NCBI RefSeq assembly: GCF_003634455.1
Contig: NZ_RBLC01000002.1
Span: 310,001-374,000, forward strand
Reading direction: 5' to 3'
Length of the DNA stretch: 64,000 bases
DNA from: Flavobacterium endophyticum
Lineage (GTDB): Bacteria; Bacteroidota; Bacteroidia; Flavobacteriales; Flavobacteriaceae
The notes under the pieces: model-generated
What the model was told of the DNA's origin: nothing
Database searches by the model: none
The model's input: the letters and a program-made list of their open reading frames with translations, nothing else
Shown here: piece after piece, positions 1-10,215 of the stretch
How positions within the stretch are numbered: position 1 is the stretch's first letter
How the letters are laid out: every line of letters begins with the position of its first letter
Made by a program: the position numbers and the translations under genes

Positions 1-1314
1 GGCTTCTGGCGAATATTTTATTGCGTTGTCTAAAATGTTGACGATTACGTTTGTAAAGTGAACATCGTTGACCAATGTTGTTGTTCTTGTCGCATTAAAA
101 TGCGTATTTATGGTTCCTTGCCTGTCTTCAATAATCAGATTCACGTGTTCTACAGCATCTTCCACTATAGTTTGGACATCAATCGGGTCCTTGTTAATTT
201 CAAGTTCTTTCTTTTCTAGCTTAGAAATTCTAAGAACGTTTTCGACTTGGGCGTGCATTCGTTTATTTTCGTCTCGAATCATCTGCAGATAGCGGTGGAC
301 TTTTTCTTTGTCCTCAATTATCTTAGGATTCTTGATAGCATCCAGAGCCAAATTTATGGTTGCGATAGGCGTCTTAAATTCGTGCGTCATGTTGTTGATA
401 AAATCGGTCTTGATTTCAGAAATCTGGCGCTGTTTTATCAATTGGTTCAAGGCGCTGGCATAAGCAATAATAATAATCAGGGTAAATGTTATCGACAAAA
501 TGGTAATGCCAACCAAATCTGTGAATAAGAATTTCTTTTTCTCCGGAAAGCTAACCAGCAATTGGTACTTGCTTTTCCCATCATTATCAGTCAGAATCGG
601 CGTTTGAAAAGTTGAATTCTTATCAAATTTAAAATTGTCTGACCTTATTTTTGTCGCAAGGCCATCACTGTAAATACCAAACTCGAAAGGTGTTTTTACT
701 TCGTATTGCTTTAATTCTTGCTGCAACATCTTTTGCAGTTTTTCTTTAGAAACCCTGTCTTTCAAAGGTTTTGTTTCTGCAATATCTTTATAAAACATAT
801 CAAATTGTGCTCTTTCAAGCATTTCGATATTTCCAGATTTTTCTATTGTTATATCGGGAGTCGTATTTTTTTGGATTCCTGAATTGTCAATCGGTTTGCC
901 TGAATATATTTCAGTCCGACGCTTAGAAATATAGCTTTGGGCTTTTACTGAATCTTTTTTCTTATCAAAGAACGTCAGATTGATATTATAATCTTCTGCA
1001 ATAATGTTGTTTGAATAAATAATGGTCTCGTTGGTAACCTTATTTTTCTGTACAAGAACAAAATCTAGCAATTGGCTTGGATTTGGGTCTTTCCCAATAC
1101 TATCTCTTAATATATTATACTGATTAACAATAGTATATGTTTCCTGCTGCTTTAATTTCTCTGAAACATTTCCTATTACTTGTTGTACATGATATTTAAA
1201 TTGCTCTTCGTTATTCTTGAAAGATGTATTAATCAAATATAACTGAACCAAAATAATTCCTATCAAAGATAGGCTCATCAACACAACCAGTAAGCGAAAC
1301 AATGTCTTATTCAT
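1..1314 (-). CDS. sensor histidine kinase (partial, C-terminus beyond left edge)
   Basis: About 438 codons are visible; the reading frame runs off the left edge, so the end of the ATPase domain is missing. It is a membrane-bound two-component kinase that autophosphorylates on histidine and passes the phosphate to a response regulator. An N-terminal membrane helix (about residues 5-28) and a second one (about 262-290) enclose a periplasmic sensor region of some 230 residues with no recognised fold. The H-box THEFKTPIA puts the phosphorylated histidine at residue 311, and the N-box NILDNAIKYSPE begins at 426 with Asn430. The start is the ATG at 1312-1314. Its response regulator would be expected just beyond the left edge. 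The gene follows coaE by 71 bp on the same strand. The kinase class is certain; the signal is unknown. Confidence 0.93.
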   Translation of the reverse strand, partial: MNKTLFRLLVVLMSLSLIGIILVQLYLINTSFKNNEEQFKYHVQQVIGNVSEKLKQQETYTIVNQYNILRDSIGKDPNPSQLLDFVLVQKNKVTNETIIYSNNIIAEDYNINLTFFDKKKDSVKAQSYISKRRTEIYSGKPIDNSGIQKNTTPDITIEKSGNIEMLERAQFDMFYKDIAETKPLKDRVSKEKLQKMLQQELKQYEVKTPFEFGIYSDGLATKIRSDNFKFDKNSTFQTPILTDNDGKSKYQLLVSFPEKKKFLFTDLVGITILSITFTLIIIIAYASALNQLIKQRQISEIKTDFINNMTHEFKTPIATINLALDAIKNPKIIEDKEKVHRYLQMIRDENKRMHAQVENVLRISKLEKKELEINKDPIDVQTIVEDAVEHVNLIIEDRQGTINTHFNATRTTTLVNDVHFTNVIVNILDNAIKYSPEA

Positions 1315-1385
1315 CGAAACAAAATTAACATTTTAACATTTAATCAATAAATACATTAACCAAACATTAACATCTAATTCATAAA

Positions 1386-1970
1386 TTATTGATTTCTTAA
1401 TACGGAAATTATGTTTTCTGCAGATTCTTTAGCTTTCGCCAAATCGATGTTTTCAATTACAAAATCGCTAAGGGCTTTTTTCTTTTCATCGTCCCATTGA
1501 TGTGCCATTCGCTGTTCGACAGCTTCTCTTGAAACGCCATCTCTTTTCATAACTCTCTTGATTCTAGTCTCTTTTGGAGCTGTGACTAAAATAATCTTGT
1601 CGCAATCTTTATAGCTTCCGCTTTCAAAAAGTATTGCGGCTTCTTTTACGACTAAAGGAAGGTTTTCGTACTGTTTTACCCAGTTTTGGAAATGCAGGAA
1701 GACTTCGGGGTGAATGATGTTGTTGTATTTTCTAAGTTTTTCGGGGTCTTGAAAAACCAATGCTGCGATCTTTTTTTTATCTATTTTTTCTTTATCTAGT
1801 ATATCTTCTCCAAATAAGGCAACAACTTTGGCAATTACTGCATCGGTCTCGAGTATTTTTTTCGCCTCGATATCAGCAATATAAACTGGAACTCCCAGCG
1901 ATTCTATATGCTGGGCGATGGAGCTTTTTCCGCTCCCGATTCCTCCAGTCAAGCCAATAATTTTTGTCAT
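1386..1970 (-). CDS. coaE: dephospho-CoA kinase
   Basis: CoaE phosphorylates the 3'-hydroxyl of the ribose of dephospho-CoA with ATP, the last step of coenzyme A synthesis in the cytoplasm. The 194-residue protein has the usual family length. It opens with the P-loop GLTGGIGSGKSS (residues 6-17), and further family motifs follow (IHPEVF near 87; VVKEAAILFESG near 108, the lid and substrate region). It starts only 6 bp after the glycosyltransferase stop, so the two are probably cotranscribed. CoaBC, two steps earlier in the same pathway, is encoded elsewhere in the window at 18759-19970, not in this cluster. Confidence 0.96.
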   Translation of the reverse strand: MTKIIGLTGGIGSGKSSIAQHIESLGVPVYIADIEAKKILETDAVIAKVVALFGEDILDKEKIDKKKIAALVFQDPEKLRKYNNIIHPEVFLHFQNWVKQYENLPLVVKEAAILFESGSYKDCDKIILVTAPKETRIKRVMKRDGVSREAVEQRMAHQWDDEKKKALSDFVIENIDLAKAKESAENIISVLRNQ

Positions 1971-1976
1971 AATCTT

Positions 1977-2975
1977 TTAATTTTTAAAGAACAATTCCGG
2001 AAATACATCTTGTGGTTTTTTCTTAAGCAAGATGATGTTCCAGAAAGATTTCAGGAAGCCTATTCCGTAACCGTAAAATTGCGTAGCTACGGCAAAAAGT
2101 GAAAAGGATCCAATTTTTAAGCTTTTGCTTTCAAATGTCGAAACAACCAGTATGGCTAGAAAATAAAGGGCATATAGTATCAAGAAGATCGATATCCCGA
2201 AAAGCAAGAAGAGAAGTGAAACGACAAATCCTAGAAAAAAAAGCGTTGGGAAGAAAAAAGTGAGCTTGTTGTATTCAGGATACCAGCTGTTTAAGATCGG
2301 CCTGGCTTTTCCAAATTTATTGACCTGCTTGTAAAATTTTGACCAGTCGATTCTTCTTTTGTGATAGACATAAGCGTTCGGGAATAGTCTCGTCTCAAAG
2401 CCCATCTTCCAAAGTCGGATAGAAAGGTCAGGGTCTTCACCAGGATGGATATTTCCAAAACCTTGGCTGGCTTCAAAGGCTATTTTGGACAATCCCATAT
2501 TGAAACTTCTAGGCTGAAATTTTCCTATTTTCTCCGAACCTCCACGAATTCCTCCTGTTGTCAAAAAAGACGTCATGGAAAAATTTATGGCTTTTTGTAT
2601 GTCCGAAAAACTGTCTAATGCCTTATCAGGGCCACCGAAACAATCTACATAATCGGTTTCAAGAGCTTTCTGCACTTCGGATAAATATTCGGGCGGGAGG
2701 ATACAATCAGAGTCTAATATCAAAAAATAATCTCCTTTTGCGTTTTTCATTCCGAAATTCCTTGAATCGCCCGGTCCAGAATTTTCTTTAAAGTAGTACG
2801 AAATATTCAGCCTGTCTTGATAGTTATCTGTAATCTCTTTGCAAGGCACGGTCGATCCGTCTTCAATTACCACAACTTCAAAATCTTGGTCGTATTCTTG
2901 CAAAGTCAGGCTCTGCAAAAGTTCGTCAATTTCGTCTGGACGATTGTAAACAGGAATTATAAAAGAAAATTTCAT
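1977..2975 (-). CDS. family 2 glycosyltransferase, membrane-anchored
   Basis: A 332-residue GT-A fold glycosyltransferase that would transfer a sugar from a nucleotide-sugar donor to a cell-surface glycan or lipid. The N-terminus SFIIPVYNRPDEI is the nucleotide-binding strand-loop of GT2 enzymes, and LDSDCILP near residue 90 supplies the metal-binding acidic motif. GEDPDLSIRLWKMG near 193 matches the acceptor-side ED motif. About 45 residues from residue 240 onward are strongly hydrophobic and form two or three membrane segments, with a basic tail. It is the first gene of a probable operon with coaE. Donor and acceptor cannot be read from the sequence. Confidence 0.88.
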   Translation of the reverse strand: MKFSFIIPVYNRPDEIDELLQSLTLQEYDQDFEVVVIEDGSTVPCKEITDNYQDRLNISYYFKENSGPGDSRNFGMKNAKGDYFLILDSDCILPPEYLSEVQKALETDYVDCFGGPDKALDSFSDIQKAINFSMTSFLTTGGIRGGSEKIGKFQPRSFNMGLSKIAFEASQGFGNIHPGEDPDLSIRLWKMGFETRLFPNAYVYHKRRIDWSKFYKQVNKFGKARPILNSWYPEYNKLTFFFPTLFFLGFVVSLLFLLFGISIFLILYALYFLAILVVSTFESKSLKIGSFSLFAVATQFYGYGIGFLKSFWNIILLKKKPQDVFPELFFKN

Positions 2976-2994
2976 AACGGTTTTTAAACTGTAA

Positions 2995-3002
2995 CAAAGA
3001 TA
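2995..3002 (-). promoter_or_regulatory. candidate -7 element for the glycosyltransferase-coaE operon
   Basis: On the minus strand this reads TATCTTTG, an exact match to the Bacteroidota sigma-A -7 consensus TAnnTTTG, 20 bp before the ATG at 2975. No well-spaced TTG -33 box is visible, so this is a moderate call. Confidence 0.5.
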
Positions 3003-3021
3003 ACTTTTATAAACAAAAAAA

Positions 3022-3041
3022 CCATCCTTGATTGAGGATGG
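3022..3041 (-). terminator. hairpin terminator after the 1254-residue T9SS protein
   Basis: CCATCCT and AGGATGG pair around a short loop. On the minus strand the hairpin is followed by a run of six T. It lies 24 bp past the stop of the gene at 3065-6829. Confidence 0.85.
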
Positions 3042-3064
3042 CTCTTTTGTTATTTTAGCATGAT

Positions 3065-6000
3065 CTACTTCTTGACGATTTTTACATTTTTTACCAGCTC
3101 CCCTATTTTGGCTCTCAAAATATAAGTCCCTTTGGATAGCGATGAAAAATCTACTTCGCCTTCCATTGCATTGAATGTTGCATAAAAGACTTTCTGTCCT
3201 AAAAAGTTATAAATTTCTACCGACTCAATATTTTCTGAAGATATAAGGTTCAGCCTATTTTCTACAGGATTCGGGAAGTATTTAAAAGCGATGGATTCGA
3301 AATCTTCTCTCTGTAAATTGATGCCGCCTGTAACCGCCAGCTTGGTACTGCTTTCACAGCCATTTATGGTTTGAGAAGCATAATAAGTGACACCACTAAC
3401 AATTAATGTAGACAGCGGAAGAATATTTCCGCCAATCTCAGCATCATACCAGATGATATCCGTTCCGTTAACTACAAAATCTGCCAAAGTCTGCCCAGTT
3501 ACAAAATCTTGGATTGCAGTGCCCGTCGGCGCCAACACAGTTCCTGTACAAATTATTTGCCCATGTGAAAAATATCCTGCGAAATCAGTCGCCATAATTG
3601 GGGAGTAGGTTGTCAAGCTTCCAGACGATGGTATTGAAACTGGTGAAAAAACAGCATATTCGCCAGTAGCTGTAGCGGATTTCAACATTTTACTATTCGA
3701 AGCAATGCTTGCGTCTGTAATTCTCACATTTGCATTTAAAAAATTGCTATTTCCTGAAACAACTGATGCTTCCCAACGATTGTTAGAAAGTACCGAAACA
3801 TTTGCAGGAAAAGTTCCTGAATTAGTGGTAAATGCTTCGCCTTTTATTTGCAATGCACCGTTTGAAGTTGATGGATCCACATAAAATGGCAAGTAGCTAT
3901 TATTTTTTCCGACAGGGTATAGCGTCGCACCTGAATATGTTCCTAATGAAGTTCTATTAGAAGCAAATGTTCTTACTAACGGACCATTGATAAAAGCTGT
4001 TTCAGAACCTCCTGCAATATCTCCAGCCGCTGTAGCTGTTCCGACGGTAAGCAGATTTGTATTTGAAGTATTTAATTTCCCTTCATTCAAGCTTAACGTA
4101 CCGCTTAAAGACAAAGGCGAATTTAGAGTTACTCCAGAGGCGTTTCCGTTAGTCACTACGACATTTGAAAAATTCGCTGTCGGAGCTGCTGCTAGATTTC
4201 TGATCGTTCCGTTGTTCGTGATTTGCTGCGGATTAAGGCTTGGGTTGAAAGATACCGTAGAATCATTAATAAATCGCGTATTTACAAAGAAGAATCCAGT
4301 CGTAGAAGTAAGTATCCCTCCAGGATTGATTACAGCATTACCGTTCAAATAGATTGTAGGAATACGGCATTCGGCACCATCATTAATCGTCAGGTTGCCG
4401 TACACAGGAAATTGATACGTACTCGTCAAATGGCGGTTTGTTCCTGCAGGACCTTCAACAATTACGTTTCCTAAAGGCAATCCTGTGACTGTAGCCCAGC
4501 CATTCACCCTAAAACCATTCGTCGCGTTACCACCAGCCTGTGTTGAGACTCCATTTCCAAATCGAATAGTATGTCCCGCCGTAACATTTACAGAACCTTC
4601 AAAAGTACCGTCGACCCTTAAGACATCGTTGGCTGTTGTTGAGGCATGAGGATCCACAATCGTTAACGTTCCTCCTGTCCAATTTAAGCTTTCTGAATCT
4701 TCTGGGATAATATTGATGATTCGCGTGCCATTCGGAACACTTGTCGCTATCGTACCTGAATTTCCATCAACGTTGATGTTGCCTCCGCTTTGCGAAAATA
4801 CAGAACCGTATGATGTGGCAATGTTTCCATTGACATTCACAGTTCCAGCCGTTACATTGAAAACGCCCAGAATATTTAAAGAATTATTATTATCTGTACA
4901 GCCAACGACCAAATCTCCTCCAGAAACGGATAAAGTTCCCCCTAACGACACGGTAAGGTTTTTACATACATTCGCGGCAGAATTTACAGTTATGGTATGT
5001 CCTGAAGCAATACTGACAGCTTCTGTACAGTTCGGAACGTTTCCTTTGCTCCAGATCGAAGCATTGTTCCAATTTCCGCTAGCAATAGAGAAGTTGGGAG
5101 TATCGGCAAAAGAAACTCCTAAATACAAAGGTGCTTGGGTTAGTTGAGCAAGCGTAAGTCCTGTACGCTGTCCGACAGGTAGGCTTGTACCATTTAGATG
5201 TGTACCTTCCAGCGCTGAAGCAGCTCTTACAATCCTACTGTTTCCATTAGAAGCCAAATAGGCATTTTGTCCGATGAGTGCAATGTTGTAGGTTGCCGAA
5301 ACAGGAACGGTTACCGGAGTTGAGAACGTCCAATTTCCATCATATCTTGAATCAAGGGTATAGCCTGCATCTGAAATTGACGAAGGAGAAACTGTCGGAG
5401 CATCTACATAACGGCAAGCAATTTGTCCGCCCACAGTAGGTGTTACGCGCTGAACATAAGCCGCCCTACTAATTCCCGAATTACTAATAAAAGGATATCG
5501 GCCTAAAGCAGCCGTCGGTTGGGTTCCAGCAGTCAATGCTGTCCCCGTAGCCGTATTCGCCCACCATCTAGAAAAGGTTCCAGATACAAATCCGCCAGAA
5601 GTATAAACGAGCGCTCCGATACCATTGTTCCCTGTTCCTTGAGTCACACCTGTGCCAAGAATCAGCGTATTAGTTCCTAAAGCGACTTTTCCTTTGGTGA
5701 AAGTAAGATTACCTCCAACCCTGATATCGTTAAAATTCCAAGTAATAACACCTGATGATGAATTGTTGAAGGTAAGATTTCGGATGACATTATTTGTAAA
5801 TGTTCCTGTTCCTCCTACCGTCTGCGGAATGATACCGTCGAACGTCAAGATATTTGTAAGTACTGTTCCTTTTGAAAGGTCAATATTTCCATTATTTGTA
5901 AAATTCCTTGAAACTACAAGGCTTTTGCCTACCGTACCGGCAAAGGCATCTAGATTTCCTCCTGTATTCACCAGCAAGTTCCCTTTTACGGCAAATGTTA

Positions 6001-6829
6001 CGGCTGCCGCTGCGTAATTTAGAGTACCGTTAACCGTAAGATCATTTATCGCTAAATTATTCGCGTTTAGCGTTACCGTAGTACCTGTAGCAATGATCGC
6101 ATTGTCTGCACTAGTCGGAACCGCGTTTGCATCCCACGTAGCCGGAATGTTCCAGTTTCCTGAAGCTATAGATGTAAAATTGCCAGGCGGATTCGAGATC
6201 ATCGAAACTTGATCGATAGCAGCCGGCGGATTTACGACATCAAGGATATCGGATTTCCAGCTAAATACCAGCTTATAAGATGTGCCAGGCACAATGGCTA
6301 GAGCAATAGTGGCTGTATTCCAATTGGTCGAACTCAGCTTATACAAAGTACCTACTTGATACGTTGGCGGTATCGGAACTCCTGCGACAGGATTGTAAGA
6401 GGCTGGAACCAAAAAGGCTTTCATATTGTCCCAATCATTAGCTCCCGTTCCTTCGCCTCCAGCCTTCCATCGGAAAGAAAGTGCAATTTTAGGCTCGTTA
6501 GCAGGAATGGTTATTTCTTTATATAAGTGAATGACTGAACTGGTCTGTGAATACTGCCAAGTAGCTCCACCTGTAGCGGAAACAAAAGCGCAGTTAGTTC
6601 CGGCACCTGCCACGGGAACGTTTCCAACATTCCAGCTGTCGGTCGAAGCATTGATGGCGGTCCACCCGTTAGAAGCGAAGGTATTTCCATTTTCAAATCC
6701 GCCGTCAGAATTCGGATTAATCAATACGGTCTGGGAAAAGGAGTTTATGGAAATGAAGAACAATACAATTTTTAGAAAGCCTAAAGTCTTTGTTCTTTGA
6801 TAGATGGAATCAAAGTAGTGTTTTTCCAT
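3065..6829 (-). CDS. giant secreted T9SS-sorted surface protein
   Basis: A 1254-residue exported protein of unknown ligand. Residues 1-33 form a signal peptide (hydrophobic stretch LKIVLFFISINSF). A jelly-roll-like region follows. Two blocks (about residues 218 and 582) open with SGNWN....W....VP and continue into long runs of short beta-strands rich in G, N, T and V, as in right-handed beta-helix surface proteins. Near residue 1120 is an Ig-like stretch, and CESSTKLAVTGG ends it. The last 75 residues (FPNPVENRLNLIS ... SLSKGTYILRAKI ... VKNVKIVKK) are a type A T9SS sorting domain, so the protein should cross the outer membrane by T9SS and be cleaved and anchored or released. An adhesin or polymer-binding role is inference. 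It is probably a single-gene unit, with terminators on both sides. Confidence 0.88.
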   Translation of the reverse strand: MEKHYFDSIYQRTKTLGFLKIVLFFISINSFSQTVLINPNSDGGFENGNTFASNGWTAINASTDSWNVGNVPVAGAGTNCAFVSATGGATWQYSQTSSVIHLYKEITIPANEPKIALSFRWKAGGEGTGANDWDNMKAFLVPASYNPVAGVPIPPTYQVGTLYKLSSTNWNTATIALAIVPGTSYKLVFSWKSDILDVVNPPAAIDQVSMISNPPGNFTSIASGNWNIPATWDANAVPTSADNAIIATGTTVTLNANNLAINDLTVNGTLNYAAAAVTFAVKGNLLVNTGGNLDAFAGTVGKSLVVSRNFTNNGNIDLSKGTVLTNILTFDGIIPQTVGGTGTFTNNVIRNLTFNNSSSGVITWNFNDIRVGGNLTFTKGKVALGTNTLILGTGVTQGTGNNGIGALVYTSGGFVSGTFSRWWANTATGTALTAGTQPTAALGRYPFISNSGISRAAYVQRVTPTVGGQIACRYVDAPTVSPSSISDAGYTLDSRYDGNWTFSTPVTVPVSATYNIALIGQNAYLASNGNSRIVRAASALEGTHLNGTSLPVGQRTGLTLAQLTQAPLYLGVSFADTPNFSIASGNWNNASIWSKGNVPNCTEAVSIASGHTITVNSAANVCKNLTVSLGGTLSVSGGDLVVGCTDNNNSLNILGVFNVTAGTVNVNGNIATSYGSVFSQSGGNINVDGNSGTIATSVPNGTRIINIIPEDSESLNWTGGTLTIVDPHASTTANDVLRVDGTFEGSVNVTAGHTIRFGNGVSTQAGGNATNGFRVNGWATVTGLPLGNVIVEGPAGTNRHLTSTYQFPVYGNLTINDGAECRIPTIYLNGNAVINPGGILTSTTGFFFVNTRFINDSTVSFNPSLNPQQITNNGTIRNLAAAPTANFSNVVVTNGNASGVTLNSPLSLSGTLSLNEGKLNTSNTNLLTVGTATAAGDIAGGSETAFINGPLVRTFASNRTSLGTYSGATLYPVGKNNSYLPFYVDPSTSNGALQIKGEAFTTNSGTFPANVSVLSNNRWEASVVSGNSNFLNANVRITDASIASNSKMLKSATATGEYAVFSPVSIPSSGSLTTYSPIMATDFAGYFSHGQIICTGTVLAPTGTAIQDFVTGQTLADFVVNGTDIIWYDAEIGGNILPLSTLIVSGVTYYASQTINGCESSTKLAVTGGINLQREDFESIAFKYFPNPVENRLNLISSENIESVEIYNFLGQKVFYATFNAMEGEVDFSSLSKGTYILRAKIGELVKNVKIVKK

Positions 6830-6870
6830 GTGTTACTTATTTGGGGATAATACTTTACGAAAGTATAAAA

Positions 6871-6895
6871 AAAGCCACCAAAATTGGTGGCTTTT
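6871..6895 (-). terminator. hairpin terminator after the 999-residue T9SS protein
   Basis: AAAGCCACCA pairs perfectly with TGGTGGCTTT over a 4-5 nt loop. On the minus strand the 3' arm runs into a T stretch. It lies 26 bp past the stop at 6921. Confidence 0.88.
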
Positions 6896-6920
6896 AAAAA
6901 TATTTTTGATAATCAGGTTA

Positions 6921-9920
6921 TTATTGCTTAACCACTTTTAGTGTTTTCACTTGATTGCCTACATATACTTTTACCAAATAAGTACCGCTAGTCAAAGTCG
7001 ACATATCGATTTGGCTTTCAGTAGCATTGACTTTTTTAGAAAGGACTTGCTGGCCAAGAAGATTAAATACGGCAATATCCGACATGTTTTCAGTATATGA
7101 AAGATTCAGTAAATTCCTCACAGGGTTTGGATAGGCTTTAAAGCTTGCATTGTCAAAAGAGTTAGTGCTTAATGAAGTATCATATGCTGAAATACCAAAA
7201 GTTCCGGTACCATCATTTGAATATTCGTAAACTCTCAAATACAATGTCGAACCTGGTGTCTGTCCAGTCAAAGTAACTAAAGAATAAGCTTCTGTTGCTG
7301 CTCCGTCGTCATCACAACCTACTTGAACTAATGAACCACAGGCTCCTGAATACACAGTAACTACAGTATCTAAAGGAGGCGCACTAGTACTAGAAGCTCC
7401 TGTTTCAATTGTCAAGTTACCGCTAGGAGGCACGACAACAGAGAACCATACGTCGCCACCAGAATATCCATTACATGTTGTAGGTACCGTTTCTGTAGAA
7501 CTCGCAGTAGCACCCAAATTTGTTCCGTCAGTAACACTTCCGAAAGATCCAGTAGGAGTTATTGCTACAGCATTAGCGCAATTATCATTCACAGGAGGAC
7601 AAGCTGCTTGAGTTTGAGCTGTACTTGTTACTACACAGCTTGCATCTTGATTATTTGTTACGGTAAGGACAACAGATGTTCCGTTAGCATAAGGTCCAAA
7701 CTGAACATTTCCTGTAGCTGTTACTTGCTGAGATGGACTAGATTGATTGTCAGTAACTGTCACAGAAGTTGCAGATCCTAAGCTAGATATATTAGCATTT
7801 ACAAAGAATCCTGGCGAAACAGCACAATTTGATGTTCTAGTAAATGCTACAGTTGGAGAAATACAAGTATTTACTGTAATATTCATCGTGTAGGCAAAAC
7901 TTTGCGGTGATGGCCAAGTTGAAAGAACAATATAGTATGTAGTACCAGCTGTTACAGAAAACTGATTGATTTCTCTATTTCCAGAACCGCTTCCAGCAGC
8001 ACAAGCAACAGCTCCTGTTCCTATTGCGCTACAATCTGTATAAACGAAAACTGCAGACCAAGCTGGAGCATTCGGGATTCTGATATTGATCGACTGGTTT
8101 GCTGTTGGTGTATAAGCATACACAACATCATCACCATTCAAATAATAATTTGATGTACCAGCACAACCTGATTCGCCTCCATTAGGAAAATCATAATCAT
8201 CACCATAAAGGTTGGTGTTATCGGTAGTAGTGTATGGCAAGCTGGCAATAACAATTGGATTTTCACAAACCGCTCCAATTGGTGGCACTCCAACACAAAT
8301 ATTAAATGTTGTTGTAGCTCCTGTATCTGACGAATTACTAAAGACTCTTACATAATACGTGTTTCCTACAGTCAATCCTCCTACAGTACTCATGTCTGCA
8401 TCACTAATATTCAAGCTGGTCAAACCACCTCCACAAGTTCCTTCTAATAACTCATGAACAAGATCTGTTGGTGTTCCTCCCACATTTAGAAGTGAAATTC
8501 TATGCTCTGTTTGAGCTGCTACAAATTTATACCACACATCATCGTTAGGTGTTCCTGTACCATTATCTCCTTCACCAGAATCTGTTGCAGAAGTTAAGTT
8601 TCCAGGCGTAACGATAGCACAATTTGCATCCGTATTTGCGGTAAGCATAATAGCTCCTGCACAGCTGTCATTAGCTGGCGGCGGCGGGAATGTGCCTATA
8701 CATAAATCAAAATCAGTCGTAGGGTTGTTTGCAGAGCCGTAACTGAATACTCTTACGTAATATGTAGTTCCGACTGTCAAGCCACTTACTGTACTTATAT
8801 TAGGATCGCTTATGCTTAAGCTGATTAATCCCCCACCGCAAGTTCCTTCTAGTACTTCATGAACTAAATCGGTTACATTTCCTGTTACGTTAGAAAGCTC
8901 TATTCTATGTGTAGTTCCTGTAGCGACAAACTTATACCATACGTCATCGTCTGGCGTACCAGTACCTCCGTTTGGCTCACCCGAATCCGTTGCAGATTCA
9001 AGAGTTCCTGATGTTTTTACAGTACACAATAAATTTGCATTTACGGTCAACGTTATAGCTCCTGAGCAGCTGTCGTTAGCAGGACTAGTTGTGAACGAAA
9101 CTGTTCTCCATGGACTTTGAGAAGTAGCACAGATAGTTCTTAAATGAAAATAATGCGTTGTACCTGCAGGCAATCCGGTTGGAGACAAAGTAGTTGCTGT
9201 TGTCGGTGTTCCAGCTCCAGTTGGATCGCCACTTGTTGTATTTAAAACATATTCAAATCCTGTTACCCCCAAAGTAGGATCCCAAGCAAGAGTGGCACCA
9301 CCAGCACTAACTCCTGAAACCGCAAGTCCGGTTGGAGCTCCACAAGCTATGGAACGTATTGTTGGAGAGCTGAAACAGAAGCCATAATTCCAATCACTAG
9401 TTGCAATATCATCATCGTAAAATATGCGGTATTTAAACCCTGTCAATTGTGCTGGCGTAAAAGTAGAAATATTAAGCCCCTCAGTTAGATAAGTTGTTTT
9501 TGTAATCGAACAAAAATTATCTGTCACTATTGTATTATTTCCAGGAATACTGCTTGTCCCCCAAGGAACCCACGCAGATGTCGCTGCATTCCAATATTCA
9601 AATCTTAAGACATCATTAGCCAAATAATAGTAGCCGTATTGCACCGTTATTTCTAATGTGGTTTCTCCAGCCGTAAAAGCAGGTGTCAAATCAATAACCG
9701 GAGATTCTGCCGCAATGCTATCATCGTGCGGATTTCCGGCATCGTCGTCGTCATACGCAAAACTTGCAGTTGTTCTTGGATCGGATTCAAAAGCGGCAGC
9801 AGCCGAATTGTAACTCCCAGTAATCGTCCAGGCTGGGTTTGGCCAGCCTGCCGATTGATTGAGCGTTTGCGAATTAACTTGCCAGCAAAGCATGACAAGC
9901 AATAAGTAAAGTTTCTTCAT
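6921..9920 (-). CDS. T9SS-sorted repeat protein with FN3 and PPC-like domains
   Basis: A 999-residue secreted protein. The signal peptide (residues 1-17, ending WQVNSQT) is followed by a jelly-roll-like domain. Next comes a fibronectin type III domain (about 193-278, CGAPTGLAVSGVS ... THYFHLRTICA). Two near-identical domains of about 135 residues follow (each opening PANDSC, with DDVWYKFVA, LVHEVLEGTCGGGL and TVGTTYYVRVFS), then two more diverged copies. These resemble the pre-peptidase C-terminal (PPC) beta-sandwich. The last 75 residues (KAYPNPVRNLLNLSY ... TSGTYLVKVYVGNQVKTLKVVKQ) are a type A T9SS sorting domain. No catalytic domain is visible. It is a paralogue of the next gene (10216-14640), with which it shares the FN3 module, the repeat and the sorting domain. 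Binding to a surface or polymer is inferred. Confidence 0.9.
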   Translation of the reverse strand: MKKLYLLLVMLCWQVNSQTLNQSAGWPNPAWTITGSYNSAAAAFESDPRTTASFAYDDDDAGNPHDDSIAAESPVIDLTPAFTAGETTLEITVQYGYYYLANDVLRFEYWNAATSAWVPWGTSSIPGNNTIVTDNFCSITKTTYLTEGLNISTFTPAQLTGFKYRIFYDDDIATSDWNYGFCFSSPTIRSIACGAPTGLAVSGVSAGGATLAWDPTLGVTGFEYVLNTTSGDPTGAGTPTTATTLSPTGLPAGTTHYFHLRTICATSQSPWRTVSFTTSPANDSCSGAITLTVNANLLCTVKTSGTLESATDSGEPNGGTGTPDDDVWYKFVATGTTHRIELSNVTGNVTDLVHEVLEGTCGGGLISLSISDPNISTVSGLTVGTTYYVRVFSYGSANNPTTDFDLCIGTFPPPPANDSCAGAIMLTANTDANCAIVTPGNLTSATDSGEGDNGTGTPNDDVWYKFVAAQTEHRISLLNVGGTPTDLVHELLEGTCGGGLTSLNISDADMSTVGGLTVGNTYYVRVFSNSSDTGATTTFNICVGVPPIGAVCENPIVIASLPYTTTDNTNLYGDDYDFPNGGESGCAGTSNYYLNGDDVVYAYTPTANQSINIRIPNAPAWSAVFVYTDCSAIGTGAVACAAGSGSGNREINQFSVTAGTTYYIVLSTWPSPQSFAYTMNITVNTCISPTVAFTRTSNCAVSPGFFVNANISSLGSATSVTVTDNQSSPSQQVTATGNVQFGPYANGTSVVLTVTNNQDASCVVTSTAQTQAACPPVNDNCANAVAITPTGSFGSVTDGTNLGATASSTETVPTTCNGYSGGDVWFSVVVPPSGNLTIETGASSTSAPPLDTVVTVYSGACGSLVQVGCDDDGAATEAYSLVTLTGQTPGSTLYLRVYEYSNDGTGTFGISAYDTSLSTNSFDNASFKAYPNPVRNLLNLSYTENMSDIAVFNLLGQQVLSKKVNATESQIDMSTLTSGTYLVKVYVGNQVKTLKVVKQ

Positions 9921-10162
9921 ACTGTTTAATAGTTTAGTTAATACACTGCAATATAATTATTTATTTTAATATATTTTTAAGATTTAATAAATAAAACAAA
10001 AAGCCTCTAAATGACACTTTTTTATATAAAAAACATTTTTGCGTAGCATCCTACTCCCCTTTATTTACGGCATTTTATATAATTTTTGCCTTTTAAACTT
10101 TGCCTTATCTGGATTGTTCGAATAACAAAAAATAGGCTCAGATATTTCCGATAAAGCAAAAA

Positions 10163-10192
10163 AAATCCCGACTACAAATGCAGTCGGGATTT
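10163..10192 (-). terminator. hairpin terminator after the 1474-residue T9SS protein
   Basis: AAATCCCGACT pairs perfectly with AGTCGGGATTT around an 8 nt loop, 24 bp past the stop at 10216. The rest of the 295 bp gap (9921-10215) is A+T rich, and nothing else recognisable was seen in it. Confidence 0.9.
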
Positions 10193-10215
10193 TCTATTTT
10201 AAAAGGTTATGTCAA